This document shows, one piece after another, positions 9,641-17,461 of a stretch of 64,000 nucleotides of DNA (positions are counted from its first letter, which is position 1; every line of letters starts with the position of its first letter). Under the pieces are notes generated by a model. That model worked only from the letters and a program-made list of their open reading frames with translations. It searched no databases and was not told the DNA's origin. The translations under genes and the position numbers were made by a program. The DNA is from Trichomonas vaginalis G3 (taxonomy: Eukaryota > Parabasalia > Trichomonadida > Trichomonadidae): assembly GCF_026262505.1 (NCBI RefSeq), contig NC_067205.1, forward strand, positions 6,882,001 to 6,946,000, read 5' to 3'.

Positions 9641-10480
9641 TTACTCTGCTTGTTTGAAGTTGTCAAAATACTCTGTTATTTTTTCCTTTAACAATGACAA
9701 ATCTTCTTTGAAGGTAAGTATTGTACAACCTTTCATATCATAGTGTGTTTGAGGTAACGTATCTTGAACTATTTGTTTCACATCTTCATTCGGTGTCATT
9801 GAAATCGGTAAGTTTTCGCGATAGAACCAATTTCTGTCAGATTTGTAAATCTTAGCAAGGTCGTAAAAGCTTTTGTTGTTTCTTCTGACTAAATGCAACA
9901 TAACCATATCTCTGTCTTCTTCATTTTCCATCTCTTCAGTATAAATCATATACTTATAGTTCTTTTCCTTTCCTTTTGGTACCGAACGTGGTATTCTTTT
10001 CTGAATGCTTTTGTCTTTTGCTTCAAGCTTGTTTTCCATCTCTTCACGTTCTTGTCTATGAATTTCGTCAAGAAGTCTGTAAATATTCCAAGCATAACGA
10101 GGCGAAGCCCACATTGCAACAGCATTTACAAGAAGTCTATGTACATAATATCCTCTCAAACCGTTTGGCAATTTTTCACGATTTTCATAGAGTTTTGGCG
10201 ACTGGGGTTTTTTACCTACTCGCTGTTCTTCACTGTTTTCAGAAAAAAGTATGTCTCGCTGTGCTTCATTTAATAGTTCAATGGTGCTTTGGTTCCTAAA
10301 CCAGTCTTTAGGAAGCTTAGTATCTGGAGCATAACATGCTGTCAAAATACTTTGCATTTGGTACATATCGTCTTTGACCGAACGAATGAGACGGAGTTGT
10401 TTGTTATACTGTATGTACTCGTATTCTTCATTTATAGCTTCATGGACTATAACTGTTGTTGTGTTCTCTGTTGTTGACAT
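9641..10480 (-). CDS. KilA-N domain DNA-binding protein (279 aa)
   Basis: Start taken at the ATG at 10,480 (MSTTENTTTVIVHEA), since the upstream part of the frame has no ATG and reads through an AT-rich leader. The central part carries the C-terminal half of a KilA-N domain: LPNGLRGYYVHRLLVNAVAM followed by WASPRYAWNIYRLLDEI. A basic, charged linker follows and then a second alpha/beta domain. KilA-N proteins bind DNA and are multiplied in large DNA viruses, often next to T5orf172 domains; here a T5orf172 gene lies just upstream. The leader on this strand, ending TTTTGTATGTAAAGACAG, is nearly the same as that of the next gene upstream, which suggests shared control. Confidence 0.75.
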   Translation of the reverse strand: MSTTENTTTVIVHEAINEEYEYIQYNKQLRLIRSVKDDMYQMQSILTACYAPDTKLPKDWFRNQSTIELLNEAQRDILFSENSEEQRVGKKPQSPKLYENREKLPNGLRGYYVHRLLVNAVAMWASPRYAWNIYRLLDEIHRQEREEMENKLEAKDKSIQKRIPRSVPKGKEKNYKYMIYTEEMENEEDRDMVMLHLVRRNNKSFYDLAKIYKSDRNWFYRENLPISMTPNEDVKQIVQDTLPQTHYDMKGCTILTFKEDLSLLKEKITEYFDNFKQAE

Positions 10481-10569
10481 ATCTGTCTTTACATACAAAA
10501 TAAAAAAAAATATTTTATAAAAAATTAGCGTTATTTTCTGACTTTCACAAAAGACCAAAAATAAACGCT

Positions 10570-11181
10570 TTACATGTATTTTTCAGCAACTTCGTCAAAT
10601 AATTTTATAGCTTTATCTATCTCATCTACTTCAAACGTTTCTTTACCTTTTATGGGAGCACCATACATTTTCTCAAACTTTTCAAGTAGTTCTGTTTCTG
10701 CAGCTCTCATATCATTAGCAAACACAACCTTGACTCTATTGACTGTACTGTCATATCTTTGAGTTATATTATATGTTCTTCCTATCTTATATCTCTTTGT
10801 ATTGAAGTCCTTCGGTTTCTGAACGATGTAAAGTAAGCCTTCACTGCAACGTTCCGTATCGAATGAACCATATGTTATGAAGTTATATCCAACAACTGGG
10901 TCTAACCATAACAAAACTATTGGTATAAGACTTTTGTCTATAAGATATGCTGCAGTTCCATAGAATCTTACCGATATCATAAGCTCAGGATTTCTTGTCA
11001 AAATTTTCTGACTAGAAGCAATTCTAACCCAGTCCTTTGTTTTCTTTCCAGATGGTGTTATAATGTCTGACAAAGAATATTTGTTGTATTTCTTTGAGTA
11101 TCTTACGTTTAAATCACCTATTCTAACCACTTTGGTGTCATTGTCTATCTTTCTAACTGTTTCAAACTCAATGTTTGTCAT
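10570..11181 (-). CDS. T5orf172 (GIY-YIG-like) domain protein (203 aa)
   Basis: Start at ATG 11,181 (MTNIEFETVRKID). The C-terminal half has the T5orf172/MUG113 pattern: LLYIVQKPKDFNTKRYKIGR, then TYNITQRY, then VVFANDMRAAETELLEKF and ETFEVDEIDKAI. This domain is related to GIY-YIG nucleases and in phages and NCLDVs is usually fused to or placed beside KilA-N or Bro-N domains. The N-terminal half would be the partner domain, but it is not clear by eye. The gene is one of a run of minus-strand genes separated by repeat cassettes, and has the same promoter-like leader as the neighbouring KilA-N genes. Confidence 0.75.
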   Translation of the reverse strand: MTNIEFETVRKIDNDTKVVRIGDLNVRYSKKYNKYSLSDIITPSGKKTKDWVRIASSQKILTRNPELMISVRFYGTAAYLIDKSLIPIVLLWLDPVVGYNFITYGSFDTERCSEGLLYIVQKPKDFNTKRYKIGRTYNITQRYDSTVNRVKVVFANDMRAAETELLEKFEKMYGAPIKGKETFEVDEIDKAIKLFDEVAEKYM

Positions 11182-11229
11182 TTCTGTTCTTACATACAAA
11201 ATAAAAAAATAAATAAAAATAAAACTAAC

Positions 11230-12131
11230 TTTATTTTTTCTGTCTTAAGGAAATTCATGAAATTTGGTCATTTTTCAGCAAAAATATATTTTAGGTGAAG
11301 AGGTGAGATCTAACACGTTTTCTAACCTCTTTTCTAACATGGTCTAAAACACACAAAACTCATGAAATTTGGTCATTTTTCAGCAAAAATAAAGTTTATG
11401 TTAGCATGTTAGATCTAACACGTTTTCTAACCTCTTTTCTAACATGGTCTAAAACACACAAAACTCATGAATTTTGTGCTGAATTCAGCAAAAATATATT
11501 TTAGGTGAAGAGGTGAGATCTCACCTGTTTTCTCACCTGTTTTCTCACCTCTTTTTTTCACAACCGTTTTACATGGTAAACGTTATGAATTCGTGAGACT
11601 CTAAACAGTTTTGTAGCCTCTATTTCTTCTTTTAGTACATCGAATGTTTTAACAATGCCGAAGGTTTCTTTATATTTCTTCTTGACGTCAGATAGAAGGA
11701 AATCTTCTGCTGTTGGATAGTTTTTGTCAAGACTTCATTGTAAATGACCAAAAATAAAGTTTATGTTAGCATGTTAGATCTAACACGTTTTCTAACCTCT
11801 TTTCTAACATGGTCTAAAACACACAAAACTCATGAATTTTCAAGACTTCATCGAACTTAAATGTTTTGTCAAGACTTTGTCATATGATTGCTTCTCTCGG
11901 TTTTCCGAGGGAAGAGATTCCATGTTTTGTCAAGACTTCATTGTAAATGACCAAAAATATATTTTATGTTAGCATGTTAGATCTAACACGTTTTCTAACC
12001 TCTTTTCTAACATGGTCTAAAACACACAAAACTCATGAATTTTCGTGAATTTCCTTAAGATAGAAAAAATAAAGTTTATGTTAACATGTTAGATCTAACA
12101 CGTTTTCTAACCTCTTTTCTAACATAATTAT
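11230..12131. repeat. Array R1 of AGATCT-centred palindromic cassettes
   Basis: Six cassettes with AGATCT centres at 11306, 11411, 11516, 11776, 11979 and 12091. A typical cassette reads GTTAGATCTAAC, then repeats of CTAAC spaced by CGTTTT or CTCTTTT, then TAACATGG. The first three units are in tandem at 105 bp; the later ones are spaced by a gene fragment and by pieces of TTTTGTCAAGACTTCA. At the third cassette every TTAG/CTAA is replaced by TGAG/CTCA, and the first is a hybrid. No whole gene lies here. Confidence 0.8.
11560..11737 (-). pseudogene. Duplicated 3' fragment of the neighbouring 312-aa gene
   Basis: About 178 bases match the 3' end of the gene at 12,132-13,070 (its last 55-60 codons) with scattered substitutions. 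They have the same orientation and are embedded among the palindromic cassettes. It has no start of its own and looks like a gene piece left by recombination or duplication between cassettes. It supports the view that the cassettes act as recombination points that shuffle gene ends in this part of the element. Confidence 0.75.
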
Positions 12132-13070
12132 TTACAAGCGTTTTACATGGTATATGTTGCGATGGTTCATGACTTTAAACAGTTTTGTAGCTTCTATTTC
12201 TTCTTTTAGTACATCGAATGTTTTAACTATGCCGAAGGTTTCTTTATACTTCTTCTTGACGTCAGATAATAGGAAATCGTCAGCAGTTGGATAGTTTTTG
12301 TTCAGAAATGCTAACATGTCCATTTTATCTTCTGCTGGCTTTTCTGCTTCTTTCTTTAAGTCTGCATAGTCGTTTCTCATTCTTTCTATCTCTTTGACGG
12401 AGTAGTTATATTTCCTAATTGCTGCCTTACATTTTGAACATTGCGGGTTCATTTTTGCGTTATACATTGAAATAAAACCAGCTAAAACAACTAAAGCGTC
12501 AATTGCTCTCTTCATCTCAAACATAGCGGGTCTTATTTGTTTGTTCCATACTTTGCCTCTTCTATCTTTATCTCTTATCTGCCATACACATTCAGCAACT
12601 AACGAAACAAAGTTGTCGTAGGTCTTAAATTCTTCAGATTTATATATGTCAGAGATGTTCTTATATACCATGTCGCAATCTTTGTCCATAACCTTATGGT
12701 TGCAATGAAATCCTAGAAACTCATAGTTTACCTTTCGTATGAACTTCTTTATTTCTACTGAGTCAGTTGGTTTCACTTCAATTTCGTCGAATTCAGGAAT
12801 AGTTAGTTTTTGTTGTTGGATTTCAGGTAGTTTAGGCAAATGGTCGATGAGGTCCTGCATTTCATAAAGATACTGTTCATTTGTTTCATCTTTCGCACTA
12901 CAGTCTAAATTACTTGTTAAAAGTTCTTGCTTTATCTTCTGGATTTCTGTTTCAAAAGTATATGAAGAAGGAATGAAGCTTTTCATCTCTACTAACATAG
13001 ATGTTGGATTCATGACTAACGAGTTTGGTGCTGTTGTTTGAATTGTTGTTGTGCCGATTGTTGAAATCAT
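12132..13070 (-). CDS. Element protein of unknown function with Cys pair (312 aa)
   Basis: Starts at ATG 13,070 (MISTIGTTTIQTT). The first 90 residues are low-complexity. The central region is helical and includes NYEFLGFHCNHKVMDKDCDM and later CSKCKAAI, which could be a metal-binding Cys/His group. The C-terminal part is helical and charged. No family recognised. It sits between a T5orf172 gene and a KilA-N gene, in the same orientation, with a palindromic cassette array on each side. Its leader (TTTTATTTTGTATAAAAGACATG) is of the same type as theirs, so it probably belongs to the same regulated group. A partial copy of its 3' end lies at 11,560-11,737. Confidence 0.7.
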   Translation of the reverse strand: MISTIGTTTIQTTAPNSLVMNPTSMLVEMKSFIPSSYTFETEIQKIKQELLTSNLDCSAKDETNEQYLYEMQDLIDHLPKLPEIQQQKLTIPEFDEIEVKPTDSVEIKKFIRKVNYEFLGFHCNHKVMDKDCDMVYKNISDIYKSEEFKTYDNFVSLVAECVWQIRDKDRRGKVWNKQIRPAMFEMKRAIDALVVLAGFISMYNAKMNPQCSKCKAAIRKYNYSVKEIERMRNDYADLKKEAEKPAEDKMDMLAFLNKNYPTADDFLLSDVKKKYKETFGIVKTFDVLKEEIEATKLFKVMNHRNIYHVKRL

Positions 13071-13129
13071 GTCTTTTATACAAAATAAAAAAAAATAAAA
13101 AAAATAAAACTAACTTTATTTTTTATTTC

Positions 13130-13560
13130 GGGAAAATTCATGAAAATTCAAGAGGTTAGAAAACGTGTTAGAAAACGTGTTAGATCTAACATTCTAACAT
13201 AAACTTTATTTTTGGGTCCTTTACACTCATTACGAAGAAGTCTTGACAAAACATTTACGAAGAAGTCATGAAAATTCAAGAGGTTAGAAAACGTGTTAGA
13301 AAACAGGTGAGATCTAACATGCTAACATAAACTTTATTTTTGGTGTAAATTTCATGATTTTCGAGAGTTTTAAACCATGTTAGAAAACGTGTTAGAAAAC
13401 GTGTTAGATCTAACATTCTAACATAAACTTTATTTTTGGTGTAAATTTCATGATTTTCGAGAGTTTTAAACCATGTTAGAAAACGTGTTAGAAAACGTGT
13501 TAGATCTAACATTCTAACATAAACTTTATTTTTGCTGAATTCAATAAAAATAAATGGTTC
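13130..13560. repeat. Array R2 of AGATCT-centred palindromic cassettes
   Basis: Four cassettes with AGATCT centres at 13182, 13310, 13406 and 13502, all in the opposite orientation to array R1: repeats of GTTAGAAAACGT come first, then GTTAGATCTAAC, then TTCTAACATAAACTTTATT. The last three are spaced by 96 bases and two of them are almost identical for a full unit, including the linker GTGTAAATTTCATGATTTTC. A partial copy of the 25-bp repeat of array R3 lies at 13,228-13,272. The array fills the gap between two minus-strand genes. Confidence 0.8.
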
Positions 13561-13562
13561 AT

Positions 13563-14225
13563 TTACTCACAATATTTTTGTACAAAACAACCCCAAACTT
13601 TTAACTTCTTTTCTGCAGCTTCAAATGCTATCTTAGCGAGTTCATATTTTCTAAATTCTCTCTTTAAATCTTCTTGTTCCCATTGGTCTAGTTCGTATGG
13701 AGAATTTCTATAACCATAACATATCTCACGTTCATGTTCTAATTGTTTTTCGCACATTTTTCCAACTTCTTCTTCAAACAAAGGTTTAGCATTCTCTACT
13801 GTATCTTCGAGTTCTTCTTCATCTAACTTCTCATGAACTTTCTTGTCTATGGAGTCCATAATTTTTCCAACTGCTATGCAATATTTTGGAGAAGCCCACA
13901 TTGCTATATAGTTTATAAGTCTTGGGTCTACATACGTTCCTCTAACCTGTTTGATTTCATCAGGAATTCCTGCATGAATTTTGTATAAAAAGCAACCGTC
14001 GGAATTCCGGCGGTTGCTATATTCTTCACAAAATGCCTTATAATACTCTTCCCAGGACTTATTTTCCAACAACTTTCTAAAGTCTTTCCTAAACTGCTGA
14101 CACATATTTGTTGCATTAATGTAACCATCCTTGTCTCTACGTAAGACTTCAATACCGTTATAAGTGCCTTTTGTGAATGTTTCGCCATTAGATTTGTTAG
14201 TGAATGTTTTTGCTTCGACTGACAT
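13563..14225 (-). CDS. KilA-N domain DNA-binding protein (220 aa)
   Basis: Starts at ATG 14,225 (MSVEAKTFTNKSNGE). A complete KilA-N domain is readable: GIEVLRRDKDGYINATNMCQ at about 24-43, the central helices, and GTYVDPRLINYIAMWASPKY at about 103-122. A helical, acidic C-terminal region follows, probably a coiled coil for dimerisation. The leader ends CAGAAATG like that of the T5orf172 gene. An in-frame GC-rich palindrome lies inside the domain (see 13,991-14,018). KilA-N proteins bind DNA; the palindromic cassettes on both sides of this gene are natural candidate targets, but that is inference. Confidence 0.85.
   Translation of the reverse strand: MSVEAKTFTNKSNGETFTKGTYNGIEVLRRDKDGYINATNMCQQFRKDFRKLLENKSWEEYYKAFCEEYSNRRNSDGCFLYKIHAGIPDEIKQVRGTYVDPRLINYIAMWASPKYCIAVGKIMDSIDKKVHEKLDEEELEDTVENAKPLFEEEVGKMCEKQLEHEREICYGYRNSPYELDQWEQEDLKREFRKYELAKIAFEAAEKKLKVWGCFVQKYCE
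13991..14018. repeat. Near-perfect 28-bp GC-rich palindrome inside the KilA-N gene
   Basis: The arms AGCAACCGTCGGAA and TTCCGGCGGTTGCT are complementary except for one symmetrical pair. The palindrome is in frame and encodes part of a loop (SNRRNSDG) in the KilA-N domain. Its base composition stands out from the AT-rich gene around it, as if inserted. Confidence 0.75.
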
Positions 14226-14340
14226 TTCTGTTCTTACCTACAAGATAAAAAGTTAGAAAAAAAAATAAAACTAACGTTATTTTTTCTGTCTTAAGGAAAT
14301 TCATGAAAATTCAAGAGGGTGAAAAAAAGAGGTGAAAAAA

Positions 14341-14490
14341 CATTTACGAAGAAGTCATGACAAAACATTTACGAAGAAGTCATGACAAAACATTTACGAA
14401 GAAGTCATGACAAAACATTTACGAAGAAGTCATGACAAAACATTTACGAAGAAGTCATGACAAAACATTTACGAAGAAGTCTTGACAAAT
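14341..14490. repeat. Six tandem copies of a 25-bp unit
   Basis: A 25-bp unit beginning CATTTACGAAGAAGTCATGA is repeated six times with no change except CATGA to CTTGA in the last copy. Partial copies lie in array R2 (13,228-13,272) and single pieces in array R1. It lies upstream of the KilA-N gene start, on its promoter side. The near identity points to recent amplification. Confidence 0.9.
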
Positions 14491-14509
14491 TCAAGAGGGT
14501 AGAAATGAG

Positions 14510-14931
14510 GTTAGAAATGAGGTTAGATCTAACCATCTACCCGATATTCTCGTCAAATGAAAAAAATGACACTTTTTCATTAGATAACTGTTATTTTTTG
14601 ACGAAGTGAAGATTGACACTTCGTCAAAAAAATCCCTGAAATCAGATCTTTTATACAAAAAAATACAAAATAAAACTAACTTTATTTTTTCTATCTTAAG
14701 GAAATTCATGACAAATTCAAGAGGTTAGAAAACGTGTTAGAAATGAGGTTAGATCTAACCATCCACCCGACATTCTCGTCAAATGAAAAAAATGACACTT
14801 TTTCATTAGATAACTGTTATTTTTTGACGAAGTGAAGATTGACACTTCGTCAAAAAAATCCCTGAAATCATATCTTTACATACAAAAAAATACAAAATAC
14901 AAAAAATAAAACTAACTTTATTTTTTCTATC
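14510..14931. repeat. Array R3: duplicated block with cassette and 15-bp-stem hairpins
   Basis: Two copies of a block, about 14,525-14,650 and 14,751-14,876, with AGATCT centres at 14525 and 14751; a third cassette follows at 14974. Each block holds a hairpin with 15-bp arms (TTTTTTGACGAAGTG and CACTTCGTCAAAAAA, at 14,594-14,631 in the first copy, with an 8-base loop). A smaller hairpin precedes it (ATGAAAAA/TTTTTCAT). Each block is followed by a promoter-like leader resembling those of the KilA-N genes but with no gene attached, so these may be orphaned promoters. Confidence 0.8.
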
Positions 14932-15333
14932 TTAAGGAAATTCATGAAAATTCACGAGGTTAGAAAACGTGTTAGATCTAACCTCTTCACCTAAATTATA
15001 TTTTTGGTCCGGGAACAACTTTCTCTCAATTGGAGCTGTGGCATACTCTTTGCGTAAACGGTTCAGACCTTCTTCGAACTCTTGGTCTCTCTTCGATTTG
15101 GACTGAGATTGGAATTGCTGGGGTGGAGCTTGCTGGAACATCCAAGGGTTGGGGAAGTAAGGCATAGGCAGAGGAGGGTAGTTCGGGAAGCCTTGTGGTG
15201 GGTAGTAACCTTGAGGTGGAAATTGGTAGAAATTCGGAGGTACTTGCTGGAACTGAGCTTGCTGAGGAGACTGTTGTGGTTCTTTAGGTTCCTCTGGTTT
15301 GGGAATGGACTGGGTTGGTGGGACGTGGGACAT
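14932..15333 (-). CDS. Pro/Gln/Tyr-rich small element protein (133 aa)
   Basis: Start taken at ATG 15,333 (MSHVPPTQSIPKPEEPKEP). Residues 10-75 are very rich in Pro, Gln, Phe and Tyr (for example PPQGYYPPQGFPNYPPLPMP), then a charged helix follows (KRDQEFEEGLNRLRKEYATA). The last 14 or so residues are encoded by an AGATCT cassette, so the reading frame has run into repeat DNA, probably by a change of the original 3' end. Base composition is GC-richer than in the rest of the element. A disordered, low-complexity protein; function unknown. It is divergent from the gene at 15,670, with the 21-bp repeat array between them. Confidence 0.6.
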   Translation of the reverse strand: MSHVPPTQSIPKPEEPKEPQQSPQQAQFQQVPPNFYQFPPQGYYPPQGFPNYPPLPMPYFPNPWMFQQAPPQQFQSQSKSKRDQEFEEGLNRLRKEYATAPIERKLFPDQKYNLGEEVRSNTFSNLVNFHEFP

Positions 15334-15365
15334 TCGTTTGTGGCTTAACCGTCGGACCACAACGA

Positions 15366-15669
15366 TAAAAATCTCTGCTACTAGCAGTACTGCTACTGAC
15401 AGTAGCAGTACTTTTACTGACAGTAGCAGTACTTTTTCTGACAGTAGCAGTACTTTTTCTGACAGTAGCAGTACTTTTACTGACAGTAGCAGTACTTTTA
15501 CTGACAGTAGCAGTACTTTTACTGACAGTAGCAGTACTTTATCGTCGAAAACCCTCTCAAATTTTCCTTTTTACTGACAGTAGCAGTACTTTTACTGACA
15601 GTAGCAGTACTTTTTCTGACAGTAGCAGTACTTTTTCTGACAGTAGCAGTACTTTTACTGACAGTAGCA
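15366..15669. repeat. Array of about 11.5 21-bp repeats with palindromic core
   Basis: A 21-bp unit (GACAGTAGCAGTACTTTTAC and one further base) occurs seven times at 15,398-15,540 and about 4.5 times at 15,576-15,669, interrupted by 35 unrelated bases. The left edge has a dyad: GTACTGCTACTG (15,387-15,398) and CAGTAGCAGTAC (15,400-15,411) are exact reverse complements around one base. The last partial copy ends at the ATG of the next gene, so the array is its leader or promoter, and it separates two divergent genes. Candidate iterons for a replication or transcription factor. Confidence 0.85.
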
Positions 15670-16035
15670 ATGGTCGAGGTCGAACCTACCGACGAGGCAA
15701 TTTACCTAATTGAACTTAACGACTGCGTAAAAGACTACTTGCGCAAGGTCATGAAGCCCAAGGTCAAGTTCACCACTATTTCTGGAAGGGCTGCCTTGAA
15801 TCTCGAGACTTCGACTGGAATTCCAATTGAGGTACCAGACGGGACAGCCTACGACGACATAAAGCAAGCAAAGAAGGAAGCCATTATAAAGTTCTTTGCC
15901 AAGCGTCCTTGGATACTACTTCCAAACAGAGAGAGTCCAATTCCACGAATTATACAAATTCTCAGAGCACTGTTCCACTTCTCGGGTCAGCCGTTCTTCA
16001 TAACCTGTGAAGGCGACATCCAACCAGTTCAGTAA
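15670..16035 (+). CDS. Element protein of unknown function, GC-richer coding (121 aa)
   Basis: Starts at MVEVEPTDEAIYLIELNDCV directly after the 21-bp repeats. The product is a compact 121-residue protein with mixed helices and strands (DCVKDYLRKVMKPKVKF, then FFAKRPWILLPNRESPIPRI, then FHFSGQPFFITCEGD). No family recognised. Codon use differs from neighbours: many codons end in C or G (GTC, AAG, GAC), while the rest of the element prefers A/T. Together with the Pro/Gln-rich gene this marks a 1.1-kb segment (about 14.99-16.04 kb) that may have come from a source of different composition. Confidence 0.7.
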   Translation: MVEVEPTDEAIYLIELNDCVKDYLRKVMKPKVKFTTISGRAALNLETSTGIPIEVPDGTAYDDIKQAKKEAIIKFFAKRPWILLPNRESPIPRIIQILRALFHFSGQPFFITCEGDIQPVQ

Positions 16036-16079
16036 ACATCTCATTTTAACTTCACTTTTTTATGTTTTTTGTGAAAGTG

Positions 16080-16172
16080 TCAAAAATAAATTGTTTTCAT
16101 GAGTTTTCTACGATGTTAGAAAAGTGGTTAGAAAACGTGTTAGATCTAACATGCTAACATAAACATTATTTT
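16080..16172. repeat. Single AGATCT cassette between convergent genes (R4)
   Basis: One cassette with its AGATCT centre at 16142, in the orientation of array R2: GTTAGAAAAGTGGTTAGAAA, then GTGTTAGATCTAACATGC. It lies between the 3' ends of two convergent genes, so here it cannot be a promoter of either neighbour. A terminator, boundary or recombination role fits better at this site. Confidence 0.75.
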
Positions 16173-17033
16173 TCAATATTTTTTCAGCACTTTTCCGTAG
16201 TTATATATGAAAGACAATTCGAGATAAAAGTCATAGTACAATGGAATAATATGTTGCACACCATTTGTTGTGACCCAAACTTGAAAGTCAGAGAAACTGT
16301 TACTAGGTGGTTCGTAGAATTTAGAAGCAAAGTCATAAAAGTCCTTACCAATACATAGAAAACTATTGTTGCTTGAACTGAAACTTGCATGACACATAAC
16401 ATTTTGAGGGTCAAACACGTTTCTATAAACTGTCAAATCTGCTGGTGGAAGTATAAATTGAAATGGACCATCTGGTGGTAATGGTTCGTTCTGGTTTAGT
16501 AACCGAAGAAATTGTGCCCAAGAACGTTTGTCTACTTTCCAAAATAAAAACTCTGTATCTCTTGGAGGGTTAATTTCAATCTTTTGAAATGAAACGGTGG
16601 AGTTCATCTTGTCATATTCTAGTTTCAGATAGTATGTTCCATTTAGTAAAGAGTCGTATTTTTCTTGAAATTCCCAATAATATTTGTTCATTTGAGTTTG
16701 AAAGTCATTTAGAGTTTTCTCAAGACTTTCGTCTGAACGAACTGTAAAGATTCTCATTTCGTCAAATTTGTCTATTAGACCATCAGAACCTTTATACTGC
16801 CCATGAAAATATACTGCGAACATAAATGCGTTAGTTCTATTTGAAAACAAAACTCTTCTAAATCCTATTGCCTTTGCATCTGAAGGACTTTGAAGCCAAC
16901 GAATTGGATAGTCAAACCTGTATACTCGGGATGAAATTTCTTCATCTGAAATAGTCCTACCAGCATTTGTAAAGATATAGTCTAACGGTTTTGTATCTGC
17001 TACTTTTGTTCTTTGTTTTTCAACCTGAAGCAT
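16173..17033 (-). CDS. Element protein, member of a duplicated family (286 aa)
   Basis: Starts with TTAAATG at 17,033 (MLQVEKQRTKVADTKPLDYI). The body is globular with aromatic-rich stretches: FDYPIRWLQSPSDAKAIGFR near residue 45 and a C-terminal FYEPPSNSFSDFQVWVTTNG. A second, degraded member of the same family lies at 21,055-21,901 on the other strand (FDYPLRWLRDPSVTKAIGFR and the EPPSGSISDFQVWFTT pattern). It looks whole here. I do not recognise the family; its place among fibre-like and capsid-associated genes suggests a virion component. The duplication followed by decay of one copy shows turnover within the element. Confidence 0.75.
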   Translation of the reverse strand: MLQVEKQRTKVADTKPLDYIFTNAGRTISDEEISSRVYRFDYPIRWLQSPSDAKAIGFRRVLFSNRTNAFMFAVYFHGQYKGSDGLIDKFDEMRIFTVRSDESLEKTLNDFQTQMNKYYWEFQEKYDSLLNGTYYLKLEYDKMNSTVSFQKIEINPPRDTEFLFWKVDKRSWAQFLRLLNQNEPLPPDGPFQFILPPADLTVYRNVFDPQNVMCHASFSSSNNSFLCIGKDFYDFASKFYEPPSNSFSDFQVWVTTNGVQHIIPLYYDFYLELSFIYNYGKVLKKY

Positions 17034-17187
17034 TTAATATATGTAAAAATATATTGTTTTAAAATGGTATGCCATTTCATATTTCTCATCTAACAAACAA
17101 GTTTCCCAACGGTCTTCTCCAACAAACACAGCGTACATTTCAAATAAAATAAAAAAATGTCACTTTTTTAAAATAAATTTTTTTATT

Positions 17188-17373
17188 TCATGCAATGTTT
17201 AACACATCGAAAGGCATGTCCATAAGACGTTCTTCTTCTAACCTCTCTAGTCTGTTTGGATAATTGGCACGTGCTGTTTCCAAATCCATTTCGTAGGTCA
17301 GACCAGCCAGTTTGTCATAGACTTTTATGGGTCTTCCTTCTATATTTAAACTTCTTCGAAACTCTCCAACCAT
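17188..17373 (-). CDS. Small element ORF (61 aa), perhaps partial
   Basis: An open frame beginning MVGEFRRSLNIEGRPIKVYD with a helical charged end (NRLERLEEERLMDM). Coding character is good and it lies between other minus-strand genes, about 90 bases from the next feature. It may be part of a slightly longer small gene that is broken. Function unknown. Confidence 0.45.
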   Translation of the reverse strand: MVGEFRRSLNIEGRPIKVYDKLAGLTYEMDLETARANYPNRLERLEEERLMDMPFDVLNIA

Positions 17374-17461
17374 ATCTTTGTAACTCTGCTTTTATTTTAG
17401 CAGACTTTCTATCCATTCTATATGGGGGCATTTTTATAAAAATAAAAAAATATTTTTTTCT

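Noticed and set aside
10484-11200. GTATGT-type 5' splice signals in the leaders of KilA-N and T5orf172 genes
   Set aside because: TTTTGTATGTAAG matches the trichomonad 5' splice site, but no ACTAACACACAG-type 3' signal is found downstream and the ATG follows directly; it looks like a conserved leader.
15366-15669. CRISPR-like array
   Set aside because: Units are directly adjacent 21-mers with no unique spacers, in eukaryotic mobile DNA with no cas genes.
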